Assembly: GCA_037367405.1 (NCBI GenBank)
Contig: JAZKJV010000091.1
Span: 310,001-374,000, forward strand
DNA: 64,000 bases
Origin: Ottelia alismoides
Lineage: Eukaryota > Streptophyta > Magnoliopsida > Alismatales > Hydrocharitaceae
Direction of reading: 5' to 3'
The position numbers and the translations under genes are program-made. The stretch's first letter is position 1. Each line of letters opens with the position of its first letter. Under the pieces are notes generated by a model. It was not told where the DNA came from and searched no databases. It was given only the letters and a program-made list of their open reading frames with translations. This document shows positions 47,201 through 58,523 of this stretch, in pieces.

Positions 47201-47665
47201 CAGAACAAGCTGCCAGCCAAGCGACCAGACGCAGGAGCTCCCTATGTCAGATGCGAGATTCAGGAGCAACAGTTTGATCGTACCCTATTAGACAGCGGCT
47301 CTTCAATTAACCTCCTTCCGGCAGCCTTACTCAAGCAATTCGAGTTTGGTCCTCTTCTTCGAAGCAGAACCGTCCTTCAGTTTGCTGATAGGTCGATTAA
47401 GAGGCCGAAGGGGTTATTGAAAGACGTGGTCGTTACCATTCAGGGCCTGAAATTCCCCGTGGACTTCGTTGTGTTGGACATGGAGATCCCTGAGTCGGTA
47501 ACTGATGCCCCCATCATTCTCGGACGTCCATTTCTGGCTACAACCAAAGCGGTGACCGACCATGATAGCGGGAAGGTATGTTTTCGCGTAGAGGGCGAAA
47601 CTATACAAATAGAGACGATCGAAGAAATTAGAGCCAGAGGTAGAGTGCTCCGAGCAATCCAGTGA
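44267..47665 (+). pseudogene. Element B gag-protease reading frame with two TAG stops
   Basis: One frame reads from MMGRRSLRPTL to a TGA at 47663. Gag N-terminus with a glycine run (about 44695-44735); gag core (LPPIHGDFELRPH ... YYPLGRTNAARAMISNF ... HHDISKPNLVQSFF, about 44825-45310); coiled-coil-like segment (KLDRMEILEKKQ); Q/P-rich linker; repeat of G-(G)-(A/V)-D-A units (46543-46740); a basic segment; then the aspartic protease with LLDSGSSINLLPAALL (catalytic DSG at 47291-47299) and PIILGRPFLATTKA. TAG stops at 45797-45799 and 46157-46159 break it; the second fits CAG-to-TAG. Gag forms the particle and the protease cuts the polyprotein. No CCHC knuckle is visible. Confidence 0.9.
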
Positions 47666-50600
47666 AGCAGCGCAGATGACAGAGGAGGAGCTAGACATCC
47701 ACCAGGTTTGTGATTTTGAGATGACTGATGATGAATCCAGTTGGAAAGATCCCGTAGCACCGACCCTCGCCTTGCCTACAGATTCACTGTATCTCAAGCT
47801 CATGGCAGTCGAGAGCCGGGAAAGCACATCCCTGGATGAGGATACATATGAAGCTGACAGTGTTGTGATGAGTGGTGCAGATGATTTTCATTCTTGCTCA
47901 TCTTCTTCTGATCCCTCGGATTCAGACATTGACTGGGATGACTTTGATGATTATTTGCCTTGTCTGATTCCTACTGAGCCAACAACCATGATAGAGTGCG
48001 AGCCAGTACAGTTTATAGTTGATTCAGCAGGCCGCCCTTCGTCAGGAATTCATGCAGAGCGAGAGTTCTCCCATGCAGACCTGGTAGCATTTACACAGAC
48101 ATATCAGAAACCAGATCTGCCACCTCCCAGTTGTCCAGAACGGAAACCTCTGCCGCAGTCGATGACATACAGATTCCTTGCAGGTGAGCCAGAAATGTAC
48201 CTAGTCATTATCTCAGCAGATTTGACTGGAGAGCAAGAATCTCGTCTGATGGAGGTTCTTGAAAGAAACCGCAAGGCAATCGGTTGGAGTATAGCTGATC
48301 TCCAGGGGCTGAGCCCAAATCTTTGCTCTCACCACATCTATCTTGAGGACAACGCTAAGCCGTCGCGTGAGTTTCAACGACGGTTGAACCCGAATCTTCG
48401 AGACGTAGTCATGAAAGAAGTTTCCAAGTGGTGGAGCGCCGATTTTATCTATCCCATCTCCGACTCCAAATGGGTAAGTCCGCTACATGTGGTACCTAAG
48501 AAGACGGGTATCACTAGAGTTGTCAATGAGTCTGGAGAGGAGATCGCTACCAGAGTACCAACTTCTTGGAGGGTCTGTGTGGACTACAGACGATTGAATG
48601 AGGCCACCAAAAAGGATCACTTCCCGCTACCATTCATTGATCAGATTATCGAGCGGCTAGCTGGGAAGAGTCATTATTGTTTTCTTGATGGGTACTCTGG
48701 ATACAATCAAGTGGCCATTGCGCCCGAAGACCAGGAGAAAACGACATTCACCTGTCCGTTTGGGACTTATGCTTTCAGACGGATGCCCTTTGGTCTATGT
48801 AACGCTCCGGCGACATTCCAAAGGTGCATGTTGTCCATCTTCTCGGACATGGTTGGTGACTGTTTAGAGGTCTTCATGGATGACTTCTCGGTCTATGGCG
48901 ATGGGTTCGACGCTTGTCTTGACTGCCTAGACCGTGTGCTCAAGCGCTGCATTGAGGTTAACCTTGTTTTATCCTGGGAGAAGAGTCATTTCATGATGAC
49001 TCAGGGGACGGTCCTTGGTCATATCGTCTCCAACAGGGCATGGAGGTCGATCCGGCTAAGGTGGATATCATCAGAAAACTCAATCCGCCGTCCAACTTGC
49101 GTCAGTTACGGTCTTTTCTGGGGCATGTCGGTTTCTACCGACGGTTCATTCAGGACTTCAGCCGAATTGCCCGACCGCTCACTGACTTGCTGACCAAAGA
49201 CACCGAGTTTATTGTTAATGATAAGTGTCTTGAATCTTTTGAGACTCTCAAAAACATGGTTGTTTTAGCTCCTGTCCTTCAGCCACCCGATTGGTCTCTC
49301 CCATTCGAGATCATGACGGATGCTTCAGATTTTGCCATTGGGGCTGTGCTTGGACAGAGGAGGGATGGATTACCTTTTGCCATTCACTACGCCAGCCGGA
49401 CTTTGGATGCCGCGCAGCGGAATTACACTGTGACTGAAAAAGAGATGCTGGCCGTAGTCTTTGCTCTTGATAAGTATCGATCGTATATTCTCGGATCTAG
49501 AGTGACAATCTACACTGATCACACCGCCATCCGGTACTTAATGGCTAAGAAGGATGCCAAAGCACGTCTCACCAGATGGATCCTTCTACTCCAGGAATTT
49601 GACATTGAAATTAAGGATAAGCCTGGAGTTAAGAATGTGGTGGCGGATCATCTCTCCAGATTGGAGAATCTTGAGGAATCTGAGCCCAGCGCACCTATCA
49701 CTGAGACATTTCCAGATGAGGCGATCTTGGCTATCACCTCACTCCCGTGGTATGCTGACTTTGTAAACTATCTTGTTGCCAAGACAGTCCCTCAGGGTTG
49801 GCCCAGGCAGAAACTTGAGACCTTCCTAGCTAAGGCCAAGTTTTACCATTGGGAGGATCCAATCCTTTATCATGAAGGAGGGGATAGTATCTGGAGGAGG
49901 TGCATTCCTCAAGAAGAGCAGCATAGCGTCCTCACATACTGCCACAAGCTTGAGGCAGGAGGACATCATTCTGGAAAAAGAACAGCACAAAAGGTGCTTC
50001 AATCCGGCCTATGGTGGCCTACTCTCTTCAAGGATTCTGATGAGTTCGTGAAGAGATGTACTGACTGTCAGAAAATGGGAACCTGCGGACAGAGAGACAT
50101 GATGCCCATGCAACCCATTCACTTCTGTGAGGTTTTTGATGCATGGGGGATTGATTTCATGGGCCCATTTCCTAAGAGTCAGGGATTCGAGCATATTTTG
50201 CTCGCTGTAGATTATGTCAGCCGATGGGTTGAGGCCATCCCCGCCCGAGCCGCAGATGCTAAAACCGTTTGCAAATTTTTGAGGAGAAATATTATTTCAC
50301 GGTTCGGGGTACCTAGAGTCTTGATTTCAGACGGGGGGTCTCACTTCATCAATGAAAAAGTCAGGGCCCTTGCAGACGAGTTCGGCATTGACCATCGGGT
50401 TGCCACTCCTTATCACCCTCAGACTAATGGTCTTGCCGAAGTATCAAATAGGGAGATAAAGACAATCTTGTAGAAAGTTGTCCGCCCAGACCGAAAGGAT
50501 TGGTCACAGCTTTTGGACTCGGTCTTGTGGGCTTATCGGACTTCTTTCAAGAATCCATTGGGGACGTCTCCCTTTCGTCTCGTCTATGGCAAGCCGTGCC

Positions 50601-51027
50601 ATTTGCCAGTAGAGATCAAGCATAAATCTTTTTGGGCAGTTACTGAGTTGCTTCTAGATCCCGAGAGTATAGGAGACCAGAGAAGAGCTAATTGGCAGCC
50701 CTGGAAGAACTGAGAGATACAACCTTTTCGAACAGCCTACAGTACAAAGAGAAAGTGAAGACATGGCACGATTCGCATATCAGCCATAAACAGTTTGAGC
50801 CAGATCAGAGAGTATGGTTGTTTGATTCCAGGCTGAAGTTATTCCCAGGGAAATTGCAGAGCAAGTGGAAAGGACCGTATGTGGTCAGGAAGGTACATGA
50901 CAATGGCAGCATCGATATATCCAAACCATCATCTTCCTCTACCTTCCGCGTCAATGGTCAACGCTTGAAACTATATCTTGATCATGATCCGCCGACCATT
51001 GATGTTGCCCCCATTCTTCTGGTATGA
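47613..51027 (+). pseudogene. Element B pol: reverse transcriptase, RNase H, integrase
   Basis: This frame overlaps the protease frame and lies +1 relative to it; its first ATG is at 47676. RT: DYRRLNEATKKDHFPLPF, FLDGYSGYNQ, FRRMPFGLCNAPATFQRCM and catalytic VFMDDF (48870-48887), all Athila-like. A single missing G near 49036 shifts the frame. RNase [36 protein letters not shown] (about 49313-49672). Integrase: H-rich GGHHSGK with CTDCQ (zinc finger), [17 protein letters not shown] and [12 protein letters not shown] (DDE triad, 50149-50460). TAG at 50471 replaces a likely GAG, and another single-base shift lies near 50695. The end (FRVNGQRLKLYLD) is the usual Athila integrase tail; no chromodomain or env-like ORF follows. 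Confidence 0.92.
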
Positions 51028-53504
51028 GATGTGTCCTTTGATTCTGATCATCTGCATCTCATATATGGTAATCAACTCTATTCCCCGCTGTACAGATCCA
51101 CCTGTTCATATCACTTTCATTTGTTGATCTATTTTCTTCTTTTCTTCTTTTCTTCTTTTCCATTTCTATCTTCTTCATCTATCAAAAAGGTGCCGCCCTT
51201 GTAGACAGTTTTCCATACTTAGGACGTACTTTGTCCTAAGTATAGGGGGGTTGGCACCCCGAGTTTCTTTCATTTTCATTTCGATCCTCTCCATTGTCTC
51301 CTCTTCTTGTCTATACTTAGGGATATCTTACCCTAAGTATAGGGGGAGACAATCTGAGTACGATCTTTCATCCCCACCCTTGACCCTCCCTGCGTTGTGT
51401 ACAGTCTGCTATACTTAGGATTATTTGATCCTAAGTATAGGGGGGACGGTCAACTTCTCATTCGTTTGATTCATTTGTTCCTTTATTCTTTAGACTTGTC
51501 TATACTTAGTACGAGTCATGTCTTCTCTTTTCTCTCCGATCTATGAGGACATAGCTTAAGCTAAGTATAGGGGGGTCGTATATACTGTGTATATACTTTA
51601 GCCATAACTCGTACTTGCGTATTTTCTTAATAATATGGCTAATAATTCTCTAAAATTCATTAAAAATCCTTAATAAAAAGATGTGGTTATTCCTCAAATT
51701 CTGTTTGTATTTACTGATTAATAAATCAGGTGAAAATGTTTTTTGCAAAATGTTTGAAAAATAGTTTGAAAATCTTTGTGAACATTTATTGAAAACTATT
51801 TTGAAAATATTTTGTTACATGTTTTCAACCTGTGTAAAATGTGTGGATTGTAAAATTTCTTTTCTTTGTGTGAAATAAAATGTTTGAAAAATGATTTGCA
51901 AATGGTTTGAAAAATGGTTGCAAAAATGTTTTCAAAAACCTATATATACTGTTTTGAAAGCCTTTGCAAAATGATTTTCAAATGTGTGTAAAATGTTTGT
52001 AAAAACTATTTTGGACTATAGTTTTCAAAAATTGTGTGTAAATGGTTTTCAAATAAGTTTGAGGAATATACACATCACACCAAAATCCACTATATGTATA
52101 TATGTATAAAATTGATCATTTACCCTTGTAAATTCTTAAAATCCACTTCTTGTATATATAAGAAGCACTCCCGTGTACATATTTTAACCTATTTTTCAGC
52201 CAAAATCTTTTTGTTTTCAAAAAGCTCAAAAATATTTGCAAAATTAAAATCCAAAAACATTTGAAAAATCTTTTTGAAAAAGACAAAAAAAATGCATATG
52301 CATCATCATCATCTTTTCAAAAATCCATAAAAAGTTCAAAATCCTTGAAAATTGCATCACAAAAATATTTTCTGCATGGCATTTGCATGGCATTCGCATT
52401 TTTCGGATTGAGTTTGATAGTTGAACAAGTCTAAGTAAAATCCGGAGATTGGAGCTTGATTGGACCTTAAAATCTACCTAATAACAGGAACCTTATAGGA
52501 ATTGGGTTTGAGGTACTTCAGGTCTAGTTGACTTAATTCTTTGAGGATCACGAGACTTGGTTCAATGGATTCTTGACTGCCTAAGTAGAGTATTTCGGAG
52601 CACACGCACGATTCTTGTTGATAATGACCTAACTTGGACACCTGCACCTTTCACATGGCTCAACTCAGTTGGAGTGGTGAGGGGATTGGATTTGCTGGTA
52701 TGAGACGCACACAAGTGGAAACATTTGTCCTCCTCTAGGGAGGGAAGTGCACCCCAACCCGTTCAGTGATTAGGAAGTTTAAAGACAGGAGGTTGTGGGT
52801 TGCGATAAAGCTTCAAAAGAGGGATAGTCTATTGGCTCAAGAGGAAAAACTCCTTATGTAAATGCTGCTGTATATAGTATTCGAAAAAAAATGTGTTCAG
52901 GCATGTATAAAAATAAAAAGCCTACAAGTACAAAGACAATAAGCAAGCTTGAGTTCCAAAGTCAAATATGTGAGCCTGCAGCCGGATGACTTGACTACAC
53001 TGGTCTTGCATCCCGGGATAGGTAGCTACACTGGCTACCGTCCATTCTTCTCTTCACCCCCTCCTCTTGAGCTGGTTGCCACATGAACTTAGAAGGGAAT
53101 ACCCCGCTCCTCGAGGGTGGAGTTGCTGGATTGGGGAATCATTGGGTTGTTGTACTGGAGAAGTCAGTCTCTTTATCATTCTAGTTGGGGAGAGCCACCA
53201 TCACTTACACTGTACAAGTCAGATTCATAGTCATAAGAGTTTGCGTATGAATTGAGATATTTCTGACCTGGCTATTGAGGAGACTTGAGCAGAGTTCTGG
53301 GATTCTCAGGGACTGTTGGACTCCAAACACGGTTCTCAATAAGGTTCCGCCCGCACTAAAGTTCCAAAGGTCCGACTTAAGCTCCAAACTTTGATTTTGT
53401 GAGGACAAGTTTGATAATTGAATAAAATCCAAGTTCTTCTTTTTCTTTTCTTTCTTTTTCTTTTGCACTTATTGCATAAGTGTCTGCTAGGGACTAGCAA
53501 AGGT
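51028..53504 (+). repeat. Non-coding 3' region of element B with hairpin/PPT-like repeats
   Basis: About 2.5 kb between pol and the PPT. 51209-51580 holds four inverted repeats whose 3' arm always ends CTAAGTATAGGGGG. 51700-52060 is built of degenerate TTTG(A/C)AAAATG units. 52370-53500 is unique-looking sequence with only short frames (62-87 codons). Some Athila elements carry an env-like ORF in this position; none is readable here. Confidence 0.8.
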
Positions 53505-53518
53505 AAAGTATAGGGGGA
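53505..53518 (+). other. Polypurine tract of element B
   Basis: AAAGTATAGGGGGA immediately precedes the 3' LTR start TGATGAATCC. It shares the core AAGTATAGGGGG with the four hairpin-associated copies at 51238-51575. Confidence 0.85.
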
Positions 53519-56500
53519 TGATGAATCCACATTTCATCATCTTTATTCTATCATTTTGGCACTAAAAACCCTAGCAAATGCTTGAAAATACCCTTAAATG
53601 GAGCATCTTAGCATTCATGCATGTGCATCACAATAGTGTATAAAATACTGTAATTAAGGCTAAAATTATAGAATAAATAAAGAAAAGAAAAAGAATAAAA
53701 TATTGTAAATATTTTATGACCCAAAACCCCCGAGACCTAGGCATCTTGATGAATAGGTCGACAAGGAATAAAGTAGGGAGAGATAAGGTCAGAAATACAG
53801 AGAAAATACCTATATTTCTATTCATTCTTTATTCATTTTGGGACCTATTTTTGGTTCCACTTTTTATTCATCAAATAAAGAAACTTTGTACATGAAAGTT
53901 GTAGATAATTTTATAACGAAAAATACAAAACTGATTTCACTCAAAAATAATACACAGATAAAAAGTTATGGTCTGAATAAAATTTCAGAATCCCAACTTC
54001 CCAGACCCGTATCTCACAAACGGAAACTCCAAATGCAGCATACTCACTTTAATTGTATATAGAAGAAAATAAGCTATTTAATGGCGGTGGTTTCGCATTT
54101 GGCGGAGCTACGGTTTGAAAGTTGAGTTTTGGACCCCTATTGTATACTTGTACTGAATAAAATATTCAATTTATTCTTTATTCATTATTTATTCATTTTT
54201 ATATTTTATAATTTTGTAAATATTACTTATAATATATATGTGCATTAAAATTAAAATAAAATGCAAAGAAAAATAAAAATAAAAATACTTGTATAAAGAC
54301 TACATAGGTATACTGCCTATATCTATACCTGTACAAAATGCTCTTAGATTTTATTAAATATACAAAATACATCAATAAAATAAAAATATATTTATGTGTA
54401 TAAAAGTATTTTATAATTTTATAAAATTATAAACAAAATTAAAGAAAGTAAAATACACAAAATAAAAATAAAATACTAAACTACATAGGTATTATTCCTA
54501 TATAGGGTTAAAACGGCAATTTGTAAAAATAAATCTCATAAAAATAAATAAAAAACAGAATAAAATACTACATAAAATTTTAAGCATTTTTTATTTTATA
54601 ACTTTTAATTAATTCGGCCATTTAGTATTTTAAAATGAATTAACAAAAGATTTCCTCCAGGGTTTTTCCTGGTTGGTCCATGTGGACCAACCAGGGGGCT
54701 CGGATAGTTGACCTGGGTCAACTATCTGACCTGCACCCATAGGCTGTGTCAGACTATGTTTGACCCCCGTTTTCACTTTTTTTTCGAGGAGCGATCTTTC
54801 ATCTTTTCGACTCAAATCTTCTGCAAAATCCTTCCTCGCTGGACCGTCTTGCACGCCTAGTGTTTGCATCGGGACGTGCATCACGCCAACCACCTCCGCA
54901 CCTCGTTCTTCCTCCTCTGACCGTCAACCCTTTAAAACCTAAAGCCAACTTCCTTTTGAATTTCGAACCGTGAATCCTCAGTGAGCCACCTCCCTTGGTC
55001 CAGCCATCAGAGCCCGAAGGTGACAGCTTCGAGCTCGACGCATCCAAGCGGCGGGGGAGTGTCGAGAGCGCCGCGTGTTCCAACCTCCGGCGACCGCCGT
55101 CGAGGTACCCCCTCCCTCGCCCGACCTGGGCTTGAGGCTGTGCTTCCCTTAGTCTTTTTCACTGTTATTACACTCCTTACTATCCCCGCTTCATTTTTCC
55201 TTATTTATCCCTTTCATCCGTGCGTCGATTCGCCAAATCGACCATCGCCGGAGCTATCTCCGGCCATAGTTGTTCTCAGCGCCACTCCCCTCCATCGACC
55301 ACGCATCCCCACACCTCCGCGAGGTCCAGGCAGTTTGCCCTGGACCTCTTCACCATTTTTTTCCAGGTACTGGAACTTCACGCGTGACTGGGAGCATTTT
55401 GCTCGTCCACCGGTGGTACCTGGAGGACCTCGGCTCCTCCTCCTCCGCTGGTGAACACCGGAGCTCCTCCGGTCCTTTTGAGGCCCCCAGTCGAAGCAGG
55501 GATCTCCCAGGAAGCCCCCGAGGCATTTTGGAGCGTCAACTCGCAGCAGAGGCGGAAGATCGAGGCCTGGGAAACTCGCCTAGCGGCGAGTTCATCCCAG
55601 TTCTTCGTCACTCCCTCCAGGCCGTTCGATCAGCCTCGTTCTTCCAGGAGCACAGCTACCATTGGATCGAGACTCCCCCCAGCCGTTGGATCATCGTGCC
55701 AGATCTAATCGCGGCCGTGGGCGCGAACCGTCATCGTGAGATCAGGGCGCGACACGTGTCGAAGTAAAGTCAGATCCGCCGTCCGCTCGCGCCTAAGTTG
55801 GGTATTTTGCGCATTAAACCCAACTGGTTTTTGTATTTTATAATAGAAACTCAAACTTTCATCTGCAGAGTGAATCTTTTTGTAATATTTACTTTTGAGA
55901 CCCCCAACTTTCACGCATTTGCAATTAGGTCCCTCGCCACGTCATCTCGCGTGCCCGTGCGCGTGAGGGGACGGGGCATTTTGCAGAGGGACCCTCAAAG
56001 GTCTTGCTATTTCCGTTCAGTCTATAAACTTTCCTTGGCAGTGTAAAAATTGTGGAAATTTTGTGTTTAAACTCCCAAAACTTTGTAATATTACAGGGAT
56101 ACCCCTGCCAGGTCACGTGTGAAAGCACGTGGGTTGGCATTTTTGTAGGGAACCCCCTCCGGGTTTTAACATTTGTATTCAGTCCTTAAAATTGCCTATT
56201 AAGAGTAATAGTTTTGGATATTTTGCATTCAAGACCCTCTAGGTTTTTGTATTCGCACTCTTACCCCTTCCAGGCGCGTGCAAGTCACGCGCCCTGGTGG
56301 GTAAACTGCTCAGACACCCTTGCGGGTTTTGTTATTTCTCTTTAACCCATTAAATGCGAGTTTTAGTATAAACTTTTGTGGAGATTTTGCATGTGTACCC
56401 CTGGTTGTTTTAATATTTGCACAACTGCCCCTGCCAGGCCTGTTTAGTGATTGGATGCTTGTTGTAATTATTTGGAATATCATCTTAAGTCCAAAATTTC

Positions 56501-57514
56501 CACAAAAATAGGGTTAAGCTCCTGGACACGTGTACTTTGACGCCAATATTTTAGTTTTTGATTTTATTTAATTTTTATATTTACTAAAAATCAAAAACTT
56601 GCTTTTTGTGCACTGTCTAGCTTAGAAAATACCAAAAAAATATTAAAACACCTCTAAAAATTCCAAAAAAATTACCTAGTGTCTATTTTATCATCTTTTA
56701 GTGTCAGTCCAAAAACCATTAAAAATCTCAAAAGAAAAACACTAAAAATTTAAAAACACGCAAAAACTTCAAAAAATTATATAAAATAGTAGAAAACTCC
56801 AAAAATTACAAACTCAGTTCCTGTTTGCTCTTTATTTTGTTCTTTTTATTTAAAAAATGGTGTGAAAAATTTTGGTTGCTGTTGTTAATTTTAACTTGCA
56901 TTTTATTCACAGCCAGCCCTATTTCCACTGTTTTCCCTTATTTCAGTATTTAAAAATACCAAAAACACCTTGAAAAATCCCCAAAAATCACAAAAACAGT
57001 AGAAAATCTTAAAAATACCAAAAATGTTTTATTCCTGAATTTTTGGTTATTTTTTCACATTTTTATAAATATTTTAGCTTGTCTTTTATTATATTGTCTT
57101 TACTTTCTCATATTGAAAAAAAAATAATATATAAAATATAAATTATAAAAATCAGAAAATTACAAATTAAATAAAAAAAAAGAAAACAAAAAAAATTAAA
57201 AATTAAAAACCCACAAAAATTACTTTGTTTGCTTGCTTAGTGTAGACACTTCACACACACACACACACTTTAGCACATTTTGTGAATTACCCTGCTTGCT
57301 CCATGTGTTCGAACTCTCTGCATACTTGTCACTATACACCATTTGTGCAGAGTTAAAAATAAATTTTAACTCCACATTAGTTCTAATTTATTGATCTTTA
57401 TTGTGGGTTAATTGTTGACTTTAGTCCGAGATTTATCGTGAGTCGTCACGGCGACAGTTGTCTCCGCCTTGTGTGAGACATCACTTTTAGACCACGCGAA
57501 TACCGGCTAAATCA
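53519..57514 (+). mobile_element. 3' LTR of element B (3996 bp)
   Basis: Near-identical to the 5' LTR at 38491-42485, with differences scattered along the length and a few 1-2 base indels (for example one extra CA dinucleotide in the short CA run). It ends TAAATCA, followed by the GTTGT target copy. Confidence 0.95.
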
Positions 57515-57519
57515 GTTGT

Positions 57520-58523
57520 CTTTCCCCCTTTTTGATGTATCTCAGAACTTTGGTTTGAATAAAGGAAAAGGTTTAGTTTCTTCTGGTCCCACTGTGGTGC
57601 ATGATGTATGTGTGGATCCGATCGTCGAACCGTCTAGGCCTTTTCCTAGTCCTTCATCTGTGAAGGACCCTGTGATCCCCTTCCCTAGAGCTCTTTAGAT
57701 GGGGAAGGGGAAGAAAAAAGAAAATCCAAAAAAGAGAGAGCTTGAGGAGTTCAGCCAGAGCATGATCGATCGATTCCACATCCAGCTGACCCTCCAGGAG
57801 GCTTTGCAGCACATCCCCCTTCTCCAGCGATCTTTGAGATACAGGACTACAGTCAGGAGGAGGAGGAGGAACCACACTTCTGAGATCCATGTGCTGACAA
57901 AAGCCACGTGTTTCGCGATCCAGAACCGACTGCCAGCCAAGAGGCCAGATTCAGGGGCCCCGTATGTCAGATGCCAGATCAGTGAGCAGAGGTTCGACCG
58001 TACCCTTCTAGATAGCGGATCGTCGATCAACCTTCTTCCAGCAGCCCTTCTCGACCGCTTCGAGTTGGGCACTCTTCGACAGAGCAGGATAGTCCTTCAG
58101 TTCGCTGATCGATCTGTCAAGAGGCCGAGGGGGTTATTACGAGACGTTATCGTCACGATTCAGGGCCTGAAATTCCCCGTGGACTTCGTAGTGTTGGACA
58201 TGGAGATCCCTGAGTCAGTGACCGATACCCCCATCATCCTTGGTCGTCCGTTCTTGGCCACAGCCAAGGCGGTGACTGATCATGATAGCGAGAAGGTGTA
58301 CTTTCGCGTCGAGGGCGAGAGTATACAAATAGAGACGGTCGAGGACTACAGAGCTAGAGAGAGCCCGCTCAGATGCGAGTACAGATTCAGAGCAGCTGAC
58401 AGACGCAGAGCCAGACATTCACCAAGACTGTGATTTTGTGATCACAGATGATGAGGCAGCTTGGGCAGATCCTGCAGCACAGACCATCCTCTCATATTCA
58501 GATATAGCTGATGCCGAGATGAC
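57520..58523 (+). pseudogene. Element A protease region (continuation after B)
   Basis: After the GTTGT target copy the A polyprotein resumes in a different frame from its upstream part. A TAG at 57696 splits the linker (FPRAL) from MGKGKKKENPKK. From 57699 the frame reads SMIDRFHIQLTLQEA, then protease LLDSGSSINLLPAALL (about 58005-58055) and PIILGRPFLATAKA, closely matching B. The frame ends at TGA 58432-58434. In the +1 frame, from around 58333 onward, the sequence continues as the pol N-terminus (DIHQDCDFVITDD) up to the C insertion at 58523. Confidence 0.87.

Larger units (their letters stand above)
38491..57514 (+). mobile_element. Full-length Athila-type element B (19.0 kb)
   Basis: Two nearly identical ~4.0 kb LTRs bound it, with primer site, gag, protease, RT, RNase H, integrase, a 2.5 kb non-coding 3' region and PPT in canonical order. 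GTTGT is perfectly duplicated at 38486-38490 and 57515-57519. By hand the LTRs differ at about 60 positions of 3995 (about 1.5%). With the commonly used grass rate of 1.3e-8 per site per year this would mean about half a million years; both the count and the rate are approximations. No env-like frame is present. Coding defects are three TAG stops and two single-base frameshifts. Confidence 0.95.

Noticed and set aside
49030..49045. A second programmed frameshift in RT
   Set aside because: The break falls inside a conserved RT stretch and is fully explained by one missing G in a G run.
51028..53504. Env-like ORF in element B
   Set aside because: Only short frames (up to 87 codons) are present, with no signal peptide plus transmembrane arrangement.
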